Assembly: GCA_963714875.1 (NCBI GenBank)
Contig: CAVQQI010000014.1
Location: 62,001-126,000, forward strand
Reading direction: 5' to 3'
DNA: 64,000 nt
DNA from: JBAOHV01 sp963714875
Lineage (GTDB): Bacteria > Actinomycetota > Acidimicrobiia > Acidimicrobiales > Microtrichaceae
Shown here: in pieces, positions 1-8,562 of the stretch
How the letters are laid out: each line of letters starts with the position of its first letter
Numbering within the stretch: the first letter of the stretch is position 1
Translations under genes and position numbers: made by a program
Notes under the pieces: generated by a model
What the model saw: only the letters and a program-made list of their open reading frames with translations
Told to the model about the DNA's origin: nothing
The model's database searches: none

Positions 1-383
1 CGCGAGGTCTGGATCGACCACAGCACCGCCACAGCACCGATCGCGCCCAGGCACTGCACCACCACATAGGCGGGCAGGTCCTTCCATGCGAAGCGACCAG
101 CGGTGGCCAGGCCCACCGACACCGCCGGGTTGAAGTGGCCACCGGAGACGTGGCCCAGCGCGTAGGCACCACACAGCACCGTCAGACCGAACGCCAGGCT
201 GACACCCAGGTAGCCGATGCCGTTGTTCACGACCCCCGCCGCAGGCAACTCGATGCCGCCGACGCCGACCGCGCCCTTGGTCGTGCCCAGCGCCGCGGCG
301 GCGAAGATGGCCGAACCACAGCCTCCCAGGACCAACAGGAAGGTGCCGATGAACTCTGCACCGAGCTTCTTGGACATGATCAT
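1..383 (-). CDS. aqpZ: Aquaporin Z-like MIP channel, C-terminal part beyond the window edge
   Basis: Membrane channel for water or small neutral solutes. The translation starts MIMSKKLGAEFIGTFLLVLG, which resembles the first helix of E. coli AqpZ, and the first NPA motif (GGHFNPAVSVG) lies at about residues 81-91. Only about 127 residues are present; the second half with the second NPA motif runs off the left edge. I chose the ATG at 383 because GGAGG sits five bases upstream; a second in-frame ATG is at 377. The gene is divergent from the potassium transporter genes, which suggests an osmotic or ion homeostasis neighbourhood. Family assignment is firm; water versus glycerol selectivity cannot be judged from half a protein. 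Confidence 0.9.
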   Translation of the reverse strand, partial: MIMSKKLGAEFIGTFLLVLGGCGSAIFAAAALGTTKGAVGVGGIELPAAGVVNNGIGYLGVSLAFGLTVLCGAYALGHVSGGHFNPAVSVGLATAGRFAWKDLPAYVVVQCLGAIGAVAVLWSIQTS

Positions 384-534
384 CTCAGCCTCCTCACACC
401 CTTGCCGACCTTGCCGGGCGACCAGCGGATCGCTCCACCGGATCGGCCACGGGATCGACTTCTTCGGAACGTAACAGCCGGGAAGTACCGCGCAGCGGAC
501 CAACTGCACCCGGGAGCGCGGACGGACCCCTAAC
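384..534. promoter_or_regulatory. Divergent intergenic region between aquaporin and trkH
   Basis: About 150 bases separate the two divergent starts, so both promoters must lie here. Apart from the GGAGG ribosome binding site of the aquaporin I see no convincing operator, riboswitch or terminator. Open frames through this stretch are antisense shadows. Confidence 0.4.
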
Positions 535-1895
535 GTGGCCCCGATGGGCAGCCGGACACGACGTCGATCGCTGCTCGACCATCCGGCCCGCTACGTCGTG
601 GCGGGTTTCGTCGTGGTCATCCTGAGTCGGATCGGCGTTGCTGATGTTGCCCTGGTCCACCCAGGCCGGCACCACCACCTCACCGCTCCAGGCCGTCTTC
701 ACCGCGACCTCGGCGGTCACGGTGACCGGGCTCGCCGTGGTCGACACCGGTGCGCACTGGAGCGGCCTCGGTCAGGGGATCATCCTGATGATGGTGCAGG
801 TCGGGGGACTCGGCTTCATGACCGTCTCGTCGCTGCTGGTGCTGTTGATCTCACGTCAGCTCGGGCTCCGCCGACGACTCGTGACCAAGGAGGAGCGCGA
901 GACGTTCAGCCTGGGCGACCTGCGTGACGTCCTGCTGGGAGTGGGCATCATCACCGTGGCGGTGCAGGGCTTCGTGGCGGTCGTGCTGACGTTGCGCCTG
1001 TGGTGGGGCTACGACGTCGGCATCGGCACCGCTGCGTGGAGCGGGGCCTTCCATGCGGTCACCGCGTTCAACAACGCCGGATTCTCGTTGTACGCCGACA
1101 GCCTGATCGGCTTCAGCTCGGACTGGTTCGTGCTGGTCCCGATCATGGGGGCGGTCATCATCGGCGGGCTGGGGTTCCCCGTCCTGGTCGACCTGCGCCG
1201 CGTCCGGGGGAAGTGGCGCGGCCTGACGCTGCACTCCAAGGTGACGCTGTCGGCCACCGGCGCGCTGCTGGTGCTCGGCGTCGTGCTGCTCTCCGCGCTC
1301 GAGTGGGGCAACCCCGCCACCCTCGGGACCCATGCCGTTGGCCGACAAGGCCCTCAACGGCGCGTTCGCATCGGTGACGCCGCGCACGGCGGGATTCAAC
1401 TCGATCGACACCGCGGGCATGCAACCGCAGAGCCAGCTGGCGACCATCGGCCTGATGTTCATCGGCGCGGGCTCGGCAGGCACGTCGGGCGGCATCAAGG
1501 TCTCGACCTTCGCCATCCTGGCGCTGGTGATCTGGAGCCAGCTGCGCGGCGACGCCGACGTCACCGGCTTCCACCGTCGGATCCCCGACGCCACCCAGCG
1601 CCGGGCGATCACCGTGTCGCTCCTCGCCGTGGCGTTGGTGGTGAGCGCCACCGGCTTCCTGCTCATCTCCGCGGAGTCGGGGTTGGGCGACGCGTTCTTC
1701 GAGGCCGTCTCCGCGTTCGGTACGGTCGGGTTGAGCACCGGCATCACCCCCGGCCTGCCCGCAGGCGATCAACTGGTGCTCATGGCGCTGATGCTGATCG
1801 GTCGAGTCGGGCCGATCACACTCGGCGCCGCGCTGGTGCTCCGTGCACAACCGAGCCGCTACCGGCTTCCCGAGGAGGGTCCACTCATTGGCTGA
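535..1895 (+). CDS. trkH: TrkH/KtrB-family potassium uptake membrane subunit, with two apparent +1 frameshifts
   Basis: Pore-forming subunit of a Trk/Ktr potassium uptake system. All four filter loops of the family are readable: TSAVTVTGL, FNNAGFSLY, TPRTAGFNS and AFGTVGLSTG. The reading is split over three frames. One extra base near 623-627 separates the first helix (HPARYVVAGFVVVIL) from LLMLPWST, and one extra base in the CCC near 1328-1332 separates NPATLGT from MPLADKALNG. Removing one base at each point restores a continuous protein of about 450 residues, normal for the family. The start is uncertain (GTG 535 or ATG 544). The stop overlaps the start of trkA, so the two are co-translated. 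Sequencing error is more likely than loss of function because every motif survives. Confidence 0.85.
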
Positions 1896-2556
1896 CCGAC
1901 GAATCCGCCCCGAGATGATCGTGGTGATCGGCCTGGGCCGGTTCGGCTCCGCGCTCGCCGACCAGCTCCAGGACCTGGGCCACGAGGTGCTCGGCATCGA
2001 GACCGACGACCACCTGGTCCAGGTCGCGTCGGGCGACATGACCCACGTGGTGCAGGCCGACGCGACCGACGAGGCCGCCATGCGCCAGCTCGGCGTGCAC
2101 GAGGTGCACCACGCGGTGGTCGCCATCGGACAGAGCATCCAGGCGTCGATCCTGGCCACCGCGACCCTGGCCGACCTGGGCGTACCCGACATCTGGGCCA
2201 AGGCCCAGACCGCACAGCACGCGCGCATCCTCGAACGGGTCGGCGCCCACCACGTGATCTTCCCCGAGCAGGACATGGGTCGTCGTGTGGCGCACCGCGT
2301 GACCGGCAAGATGCTCGAGTACGTCCAGTTCGACGAGTCGTTCGCGCTGGTCGAGACCACGGTGCCGGCCGGCCTCGCCGGCCGCACGCTGCTGGAGTCG
2401 GGGATCCGCAACGACCACGGGGTGAACGTCGTCGGGGTGAAGCAGCCCGGCGGATCGTTCGCCCACCCCCGCCCCGACACCGTGCTGGGTACCGGCAGCC
2501 TGCTGCTCGTCGCCGGCGAGGTCGCCACCGTGGAACGCTTCGCCGCCCTGGACTGA
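1888..2556 (+). CDS. trkA: TrkA/KtrA-family NAD-binding regulatory subunit of potassium uptake
   Basis: Cytoplasmic gating subunit that binds NAD(H) or ATP and controls the TrkH-type pore. The Rossmann motif IGLGRFGSALA is at about residues 14-24 with an acidic residue (GIETDD, about residue 38) at the end of the second strand; the C-terminal 80 residues form the usual TrkA-C domain. At about 222 residues it is the single-repeat KtrA size, not the double-length E. coli TrkA. The start is a TTG at 1888 that overlaps the trkH stop and has GAGGAGG about eight bases upstream; an ATG at 1915 is a weaker alternative. It is convergent with the AMP ligase at 2607. Confidence 0.88.
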   Translation: MADRRIRPEMIVVIGLGRFGSALADQLQDLGHEVLGIETDDHLVQVASGDMTHVVQADATDEAAMRQLGVHEVHHAVVAIGQSIQASILATATLADLGVPDIWAKAQTAQHARILERVGAHHVIFPEQDMGRRVAHRVTGKMLEYVQFDESFALVETTVPAGLAGRTLLESGIRNDHGVNVVGVKQPGGSFAHPRPDTVLGTGSLLLVAGEVATVERFAALD

Positions 2557-2606
2557 CACGTCACCGGACGCGACCGGCCCGGGGCTGCTGGCCGTGCTCG
2601 GACCGC

Positions 2607-3905
2607 TCAGCCGGAGAGGTCGTCGCGCAGCAGCTGCTCGAGGACCTTGACCGACACGGTGTCGCCGCCGCGCACCACGATCTCCTCGGTGCGTCCGGTC
2701 ACGACCAGGTTGCCCGTGACATCGAGGAACCCGAGGTCGCCGGTGCAGAAGAACCCGTCGTCGTCGAACGCCGTCCCGTCGAGGGAGGGGTCCAGGTAGC
2801 CGCGCATCAGCTGCGGCGCGCGCAAGCGGATCTCGCCGACCTCCCCCGGATCGCACAACTTGCCGTCGATGCCCACGAACCGCAGCTCGACTCCGTGCAC
2901 CGGCGCGCCGTCGGTGCCGCTCAACACGTCGTCCGGGTCGGTCACCGACGCCATCGTGACGTTCGGGGCCTCGGTCGATCCGTACCCCCACAGCACCGGC
3001 ACCCCGAACACCGACCGGATCTCGTCGGCGAGGTCCTGGGAGCGGTCGACACCGTTGCCGACGAAGGCACGCACGGTCGGGAAGAGCGGCTCGATCTGGT
3101 GGCGTTGGCGCTCCAGGTACATGGCGTTGAGCTCACTGTCGGATCCCGCGAGCGTGACCCCCTCGCGGGCGAGCACCTCGACGATGCGTCGTGTGTCGAG
3201 GGTGTCGCACACGATGCTGGCGCAGCCCGACTCGAGGCTCGCGAGCAGCCACACGATCCCCGCCACCTGGGTCACCGGCGCGACGAACCCGATGCGGTCC
3301 CCGTCGATCAACCCGAGCCGGCGACCCAGGCCACGGGCCGCGGCCAGCAACGATGCATCGGTGTGCTGCACGATCTTCGGTCCGGCGGTGGTGCCGGCGG
3401 TGGCGAACAGGAAGCGGACCTCCTGGTCCTCGGGAAGTGCGCCGACCGACCGGGGGCTCAGCAGGGCGGGATCTCCCTGGGGCAGCGCGCGGTCGGCGAG
3501 GAGCACGCGCATCGCCCCGTGGCGACGAGCCACCTCGGTCGCCATCGCCTCGTGGTCGACACCGTGCAGCTCGGTCGGGGTCACCAGCAGCGACGTGCCG
3601 AGCCGGGTGGTGATCGCTTCGAGCTCCGACGGACCGAGCGACGGCGGCAGCGGGTTCTGCACCACGTCCAGCCGGCTGAGCGCTGCGATGAGCACGAGCG
3701 ATTCGATCCGGGTCGGAAGCTGCCAGGTGACGATGTCGTCGGCGCCCACCCCAGCGGCCGCCAGCCCGGCCGCGGCCAGCTCCGCCTCGGCCCAGAACTC
3801 CGCGAAGGTGAGGGTGCCCATGTCCTCGTCGACCGCCATGAGCGCGTCCGGCGTGGCGTCGACACGCCGGTCCATCAGCTCCCACAGTGTGCGTGCGTAC
3901 TGCAT
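2607..3905 (-). CDS. AMP-forming acyl-CoA synthetase-like protein lacking the C-terminal lid domain
   Basis: Member of the ANL adenylating superfamily (acyl-CoA ligase type). The phosphate loop reads LFATAGTTAGPKIVQHT (about residues 168-184), the aromatic motif GYGSTEAPN and the hinge motif GDLGFLDVTGNLVVTGR are present. The protein is 432 residues, against 500-560 for the family. It stops right after the hinge (IVVRGGDTVS), so the roughly 100-residue lid with the catalytic lysine is absent. The next gene ends only 50 bases away, so no shifted remnant can be hidden. Start ATG at 3905. It is the last gene of a leftward series after the alcohol dehydrogenase and cyclase, with a 93-base gap. 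It may adenylate without thioesterifying, need a partner, or be a decaying gene; the substrate is unknown. Confidence 0.75.
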   Translation of the reverse strand: MQYARTLWELMDRRVDATPDALMAVDEDMGTLTFAEFWAEAELAAAGLAAAGVGADDIVTWQLPTRIESLVLIAALSRLDVVQNPLPPSLGPSELEAITTRLGTSLLVTPTELHGVDHEAMATEVARRHGAMRVLLADRALPQGDPALLSPRSVGALPEDQEVRFLFATAGTTAGPKIVQHTDASLLAAARGLGRRLGLIDGDRIGFVAPVTQVAGIVWLLASLESGCASIVCDTLDTRRIVEVLAREGVTLAGSDSELNAMYLERQRHQIEPLFPTVRAFVGNGVDRSQDLADEIRSVFGVPVLWGYGSTEAPNVTMASVTDPDDVLSGTDGAPVHGVELRFVGIDGKLCDPGEVGEIRLRAPQLMRGYLDPSLDGTAFDDDGFFCTGDLGFLDVTGNLVVTGRTEEIVVRGGDTVSVKVLEQLLRDDLSG

Positions 3906-3998
3906 GTGACTCCCCCGGGTGCCTGCGGTTCGGCACGCCGTGCCAGCAGTGTAGGGAAGGGCGAACGGCGCGGGTGCCGGCCTGCGATGCCGCCCGGC

Positions 3999-4677
3999 TC
4001 AGCCGGGCACGAGCTCGGGCACCTCGGTCCCCGCCGGCACCACCACCACGGACCGCTCGCCCAGCGGCTCCAGCAGCTGCAGCTCCACCCGCCGCGGTTC
4101 GGCGCCGTCACCGCACGGCAGGGAGTCCGGCGGAACCACCGAGATCGCAGCGAAGCTCACCGACCGGACATCCTCGGTGACCACCACCTGCGCCAGGAAC
4201 TCATCGGCAGACCGGGCACAGCCCACCAGCAGCTCGGCAGTTCGATCATCGGCGCCGACACTGACGCGCAGCGGTGCGACCACCGCGTCGAGTGCCGGCG
4301 CCGTCGACGCCCGGCGGCGGGCTGAACGCATAGGAGGTGCTGGTGCCGTCCCGGAGCGCCTCGGTCGCCCCGTCGGGCAGCGGCGGGGCTCCTCCGGCCG
4401 GGGTGTTCCCCGGCGGTGCGGCGTCATCCTGATCGGCTGCATCGGCGCCGTCGGCGTCGCCGCCCGGAGCCACATCGCCGTCGGAGTCCTCGGGAAGTGT
4501 CTGGCGGACCGGCACCTGCACCGTCGAGGTGTCCGATCCGCCTCCGAAGATCAGCAGGCCGATGCCGACCACCGCGAGCAGCACGAACACCGCCACCGGG
4601 CCCCACAGGCCGTAGCTCCGTTCGCCCTCGTCACCACGCACGGGACCAGCGTGGCGTGCGACCGCAGCCCGGCGCAA
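3999..4677 (-). CDS. Hypothetical membrane-anchored protein, one apparent +1 frameshift
   Basis: I do not recognise a family. A short basic N-terminus is followed by one transmembrane helix (VAVFVLLAVVGIGLLIF), a low-complexity Asp/Ala/Gly/Pro linker, and a compact predicted beta-rich C-terminal part ending VPAGTEVPELVPG, presumably outside the cell. The reading changes frame near 4290-4315 by one extra base: the upstream frame ends in YAFSPPPGVDGA and the downstream frame continues ALDAVVAPLRVSVGADD. The start is TTG 4677 or GTG 4641, just after the cyclase stop at 4699, so it probably belongs to the same transcript. The role is unknown; a linked surface protein of about 225 residues is all that can be said. 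Confidence 0.5.
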
Positions 4678-4698
4678 CGCGAGCGCCGGCCCACCGTG

Positions 4699-5656
4699 TC
4701 AGAACGTCGCCACCGGGGCGACGGGCGCGGACGACGCCCCCACCAGGGGCTCCGGCGCCGCGCACAGCAGGAACGACCAGCGCTCCTCGTCGGCACACGC
4801 GACCGCCAGATCCTCGAAGTCCCAGTTCTGCCCCTGGATCAATCCCATGTCGCGCAACTGGATCATGTGCACCGACAGGCAGTCGGACCAGTCGGCCATC
4901 GTCGGGGGGAACGCCTCGTACGCGTACGAGTCGACGAACGCGCCGGCGACGTCGTGGCGGTGCAGCCACTCGATGGAGTGCACCGACAGACCCGGCAGCT
5001 GGAAGTCCTTGCCCGTCGCGTACCGCACGCGGTCACCGGCTCGGTAGTGGCGCATCTCTCCGGTGCGAACGCAGACCACGTCACCCGACTCGATCGTGAT
5101 GCCCGCCGCGTCGACCGCCGCGTCCAGATCATCCGCGGTGATCGAGTAGCCCTGGTCCACCTCGTCGAGACCGGCCACGCCCTTCAGTCGGGGCAGGTCG
5201 ATGAGCACACCCCGTGTGACGATCTGTGGCAGCTTCTCCGCGCCGAGCTTCGATGCGCCGTACTGCGCGGTGACCGTCGAGGCGGACACGCCGTTGTAGA
5301 GCAGGCCGTCATAGGAGACATGGCACAGCGCGTCGATGTGGGTCCCCGCACAGGTCGACATCATCACGAGGTCGTCGGTTCCCTCCCAGATGCCCGGCGC
5401 GTACTGGTCACGTTCGTTGAGCGACGTCACCGTCAGGATGGGGTTGTAGCGCCTGGCCGGCTGGCCGACCTGGATGCCGTCGGCCCGCAGGTCCACCCCG
5501 AGCGACACACGTCGACCCGACCGCACCTGTGCCGCACCGCGCCGGCGCCGCTTCGGCGGTCAGCAGGTTGCCGCAGCCCAACTCGTCGTCGTCGCCCCAG
5601 CGACCCCAGTTCGACACTCGGGCGGCCAGTTCGGGCAGATCTCCGGGAAGCGGCAC
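4699..5656 (-). CDS. Cyclase-family (KynB-like fold) metal-dependent hydrolase, one apparent +1 frameshift
   Basis: Putative cyclase family (kynurenine formamidase fold, PF04199), enzymes that hydrolyse amide or lactone-type bonds using a metal. The signature CAGTHIDALCHVSYDG corresponds to the HTGTHxDxPxH metal site of KynB, with the first His replaced by Cys as in one bacterial subgroup; the conserved NWGRWGDDDELG is at the N-terminus. One extra base near 5545-5552 splits the N-terminal 45 residues (ending NLLTAEA) from RRRGAAQVRSGRRVSLGVDL; removing it gives about 318 residues, normal for the subgroup. GTG start at 5656, seven bases after the alcohol dehydrogenase stop, so the two are co-transcribed and probably act in one pathway. 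Substrate unknown. Confidence 0.75.
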
Positions 5657-5663
5657 GGCTTCG

Positions 5664-6749
5664 TCAGTCCAACGTCAGCACGCCGCGGGCCAACTTGCCC
5701 TCGTGCAACTCGTCGAGCGCCAGCTGGAAATCCTCCAGCGGGTAGGTCTGCGAGACGAGCTCGTCCAGCTTCAGCCGGCCGGCCTGGTACAGCTTCACCA
5801 TCAGCGGGATGTCGTACTGCGGACGGGCCGAGCCGTACCGGCAGCCCATGATCGTCTTGTCGTTGTACATCGTGTTGACCACGAAGCTGGCCTCGGAGCC
5901 CATCTTGGGCACCCCGAGCATCACCAGGTTGCCGCCCCAGTCCAACAGGTCGGTCGAGGTGCGGATCAGCGCGGTCGAGCCGACGCACTCGAAGACGTGG
6001 TCGACCCCGTCGGGACAGATCTCCTTGACGGCCTCGACCAGATCGAAGTCCGGGCCGTCGGGGCAGATGAAGTGCGTGGCACCGAAGGCCTTCGCGAACG
6101 ACTCCTTGCCGGGGTTGGTGTCGACCGCGATGATCGGCAACGCGTCGGACAGGGCTGCGCCCTGGATGGCGTTGAGCCCGATGCCGCCGACACCGATGAC
6201 CACCACCGACTCGCCGTGGGCGACCTTGGCCCGGTTGAACACCGCGCCGACCCCGGTCAGCACACCACAGCCGATCAGCGACGCCGAGGTGAGCGGGACG
6301 TCGTCGGGGATCTTCACCGCCTGGGTGGCCTTGACCACCGTCTCCTCGCAGAACACGCCCAGGTTCGCGAACTGGAAGACCTTCTTCGTGTCGTCGCCGT
6401 GACCGCAGGTGAAGGGTCGCGACAGCTTTCCGAGCGACTGGCGGCAGAACGTCGGCCTGCCCCGGTCGCACTGCGCGCACTGCCCGCAGTTGCCGAGTGT
6501 GGACAGCACGACGTGGTCGCCGACCGCGACGTTGGTGACGTCGCTCGAGATCTGCACGACCTCGCCGGCACCTTCGTGACCCAGCACGACCGGCGGCGGG
6601 AACATGATCGTGCCGTTCAGCACCGAGACGTCGCTGTGGCACAACCCCGCAGCATCGATGCGGACACGGACCTCGCCGGGGCGCAGATCCCGCACCTCCA
6701 CGTCGGTCTCGACCTTCGCCTGCTCGCCATCCCACACGATCGCCTTCAT
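5664..6749 (-). CDS. Zinc-dependent alcohol dehydrogenase, class III-like MDR
   Basis: Cytosolic medium-chain dehydrogenase/reductase that oxidises an alcohol with NAD or a bound nicotinamide cofactor. Catalytic zinc ligands are Cys37 and His58 (GHEGAGEV). The structural zinc cysteines are at about 88, 91, 94 and 102. The nucleotide motif GVGGIG follows near residue 190. At 361 residues it is full length. It resembles the actinobacterial class III-like or NDMA-dependent group, not glutathione-dependent enzymes. The start is ATG 6749, probably leaderless: TACCGT on the minus strand (6757-6762) lies seven bases upstream, and a KstR-like palindrome (6772-6785) lies just beyond it. First gene of the operon with the cyclase. 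Control by a KstR-type repressor would suggest a steroid or terpenoid alcohol substrate, which is inference. Confidence 0.85.
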   Translation of the reverse strand: MKAIVWDGEQAKVETDVEVRDLRPGEVRVRIDAAGLCHSDVSVLNGTIMFPPPVVLGHEGAGEVVQISSDVTNVAVGDHVVLSTLGNCGQCAQCDRGRPTFCRQSLGKLSRPFTCGHGDDTKKVFQFANLGVFCEETVVKATQAVKIPDDVPLTSASLIGCGVLTGVGAVFNRAKVAHGESVVVIGVGGIGLNAIQGAALSDALPIIAVDTNPGKESFAKAFGATHFICPDGPDFDLVEAVKEICPDGVDHVFECVGSTALIRTSTDLLDWGGNLVMLGVPKMGSEASFVVNTMYNDKTIMGCRYGSARPQYDIPLMVKLYQAGRLKLDELVSQTYPLEDFQLALDELHEGKLARGVLTLD

Positions 6750-6771
6750 GGGAGCGACGGTAGCCGAGAAC

Positions 6772-6785
6772 TAGAACTCGTTTCA
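6772..6785. promoter_or_regulatory. KstR-like operator (TnnAACnnGTTnnA) in the alcohol dehydrogenase/esterase promoter
   Basis: The bases TAGAACTCGTTTCA fit the published mycobacterial KstR consensus TnnAACnnGTTnnA at every fixed position, and the symmetry extends outwards as GAACT...AGTTC (6768-6789). The site lies ten bases upstream of the probable -10 box of the leftward dehydrogenase gene and 45 bases before the rightward esterase start, a position suited to repression. The match is seen; binding by a KstR orthologue is inferred. Confidence 0.55.
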
Positions 6786-6829
6786 GTTCCGTCTGGCGCC
6801 CGCGACGCACCTGTGGTTGCCTCGACCCG

Positions 6830-7571
6830 GTGTCACCCGACCCGGTCGACCTCAGCTACCGGATCCTCGACCGCGACGGCCCCGCCGAGCGGCTGCTGGT
6901 GCTGCTCCACGGCTACGCCGAGCCCACCGCGCCACTGACCGACCGACTCGAGTTGCTCGACCCGACCGGCTCCTGCCTGGTCGTGGTGCCCGAGGCCCCG
7001 TTCGAGCGCCGGGGTCGCCCGATCTGGCACCGCGCGACTGGTCACCGCGCCGGAGGAAGCTGCCGAGCAGTACTCGATCTCACTGCGCAGCATCGACGCG
7101 CTGCTGGGCCGTCTCGGTGACGAGACCGGCCTGGACCCCGGCGCGACGATCGTCGGTGGGTTCAGCCAGGGCGGCGGCCTGTCGTTCGGGCTGATGCTCG
7201 GCGCCGGGATCACCCACCGACCGGCGGCGGCATTCGGCATCTGCAGCTTCCCTCCGGCGTTCGACGGCTTCCGCGTCGACCCGAACGGCGCCGTGGATCG
7301 CCCGTGCTTCCTGGTGAGCGCGCACCAGGACCACTTCGCTCCCATCGAGATGTCACGCGGCGGCGCGGCAGCCCTGGCCGATGCCGGGATGTCGGTCACC
7401 TACGCCGAGGTCGACACCGGCCACGTCGTGAGCGACGCGGCCGCGGAACTGGCGGGCCGCTGGCTCCGAGCGGTCCTGGTCGATGAACCCCCGACCGGAT
7501 TCCCCGACCTGCTGTCCGGTGTCAGCGGACGAGGGGGCTACTACGACGGGCTCTGGGTGTTCGACGCCTGA
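6830..7571 (+). CDS. Alpha/beta hydrolase, phospholipase/carboxylesterase (YpfH-like), one apparent +1 frameshift
   Basis: Small cytosolic serine esterase. The oxyanion segment LLVLLHGYAE is near residue 27, the nucleophile elbow GFSQGG near residue 110, the acid in SAHQDHF and the catalytic His in DTGHVVS. One extra base near 7037 splits IWHRA from LVTAPEEAAEQYS; without it the protein is about 246 residues, as usual for the family. Start GTG 6830, with no clear ribosome binding site. It is divergent from the alcohol dehydrogenase and shares its KstR-like box region. Its last 31 bases overlap the end of the convergent yceH-like gene. Substrate unknown; the family acts on short acyl esters and lysophospholipids. 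Confidence 0.75.
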
Positions 7572-8332
7572 CCCGGCGATGCCACGGGTGCCTCGGGGCT
7601 GCCACCGGACCCACCCGTGAGTTCGGTGCCGACCGGCTCGATGCTGGCGGGTTCGATGCCCAGCTCCACGAGCAGCGCAGCGAGCTGTGTCTCCAGGACG
7701 TGCACGCGGTGCTCGAGGTCGTCGACCCTCGACGGCTCGACCCTCTCGACCCCGCGCGACGACCTCGACCCGCCCCCACCGGCCGGAACGAGCGCTGCTG
7801 CAGCGGCGCGCCCCTCGGCGTCGGACTCGAGCAGCTGCATCCAGCGGGGTTCCTTCTGCCCGGGCTGACGCTCGAGCTGCACCACCATCGGTCGATCCCC
7901 CACCGCCAGTCGGGCAAGCGTGGACTCGACCGCCTCGACAGTGGCGAAGTCGTGCTGCCGTTCGGTTCGGGTTCGCAGCTCAGCCACCGTCTGCGGACCG
8001 CGCAGCAACAGGACCGCGATGACCGCCCTGGCCGGGTCGTCCAGCCCCAACGCCTCGTCCGCGACATGCCGGTACCGCGTCGCCCGCTCGCCGCTGACCG
8101 GGTGCACCACCCGCAGCAGGCCCTTCCCCTTGAGCGCGAGCGCAGTGGTCTCGACCAGCTGGGTGTCGTAGTCGACCACGGGGTGACGGCTGGACGTCTG
8201 GTTGCACGCCGTGGTGAGCGCCTTGAGCGTCAGCGGATAGGCCTCGGGGGTGGTGGCCTGCTTCTCCATCAGGCAGCCGAGCACCCGCGACTGCGGTGCG
8301 GTCAGGTCCAACACGTCCGGTACGTCCACCAT
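7541..8332 (-). CDS. YceH family (DUF480) winged-helix protein
   Basis: DUF480/YceH proteins contain two tandem winged-helix modules; their cellular role is not established. The first module starts at LDLTAPQSRVLGCLMEKQATT and carries the family signature YPLTLKALTTACNQ; the second is around ARAVIAVLLLRGPQTVAELRTRT. A short coiled coil follows (DDLEHRVHVLETQLAALLVELG), then a disordered Pro/Ser/Gly tail. About 263 residues with the ATG at 8332; a GTG at 8350 is in frame but unnecessary. It converges on the esterase with a 31-base overlap, so the stop region of each is coding for the other. Confidence 0.85.
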   Translation of the reverse strand: MVDVPDVLDLTAPQSRVLGCLMEKQATTPEAYPLTLKALTTACNQTSSRHPVVDYDTQLVETTALALKGKGLLRVVHPVSGERATRYRHVADEALGLDDPARAVIAVLLLRGPQTVAELRTRTERQHDFATVEAVESTLARLAVGDRPMVVQLERQPGQKEPRWMQLLESDAEGRAAAAALVPAGGGGSRSSRGVERVEPSRVDDLEHRVHVLETQLAALLVELGIEPASIEPVGTELTGGSGGSPEAPVASPGQASNTQSPS

Positions 8333-8374
8333 CCGCTCAGGTTGCCACACACCGGGCTCGGCGCCGCCGGGGCG

Positions 8375-8534
8375 TCAGATCTCCTCCCCGAACGCGTCGC
8401 AGTCCGGGTTCTCGCACACGAAGCGGGTGTCGACGACATGTGAGGGGTCCGCCGGAAGGGCCGTGACACCGCATGCCGCGGCAGATGGGCGCCCGATCTC
8501 CGCGCTGGTCGTCGTCCCAGCCGTCGTCGGTCAC
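8375..8534 (-). CDS. Small zinc-ribbon protein of about 52 residues, hidden by one apparent +1 frameshift
   Basis: A short frame starting at GTG 8534 reads TDDGWDDDQRGDRAPICR. After removal of one extra base in the CCGCGG at 8476-8481 it continues ACGVTALPADPSHVVDTRF and then VCENPDCDAFGEEI before the stop. The restored protein has a CxxC plus CxxxxC pair, the pattern of a rubredoxin-like zinc ribbon. It fills the gap between the yceH-like gene and the aldehyde dehydrogenase and runs in their direction. No function can be assigned. The call rests on motif continuity across the frame change, so I rate it moderate. Confidence 0.5.
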
Positions 8535-8562
8535 TGATCGGCGCTCGCAGATCTGACCGGCG

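Noticed and set aside
623..1332. Programmed ribosomal frameshifting in trkH
   Set aside because: Both breaks lack a slippery heptamer with a following structure, and similar +1 insertions occur in many unrelated genes; sequence error is simpler.
851..2991. Long antisense frames opposite trkH and trkA (for example to 468 residues)
   Set aside because: They are high-Arg, low-complexity shadows typical of GC-rich DNA, with no motif, and overlap well-supported genes.
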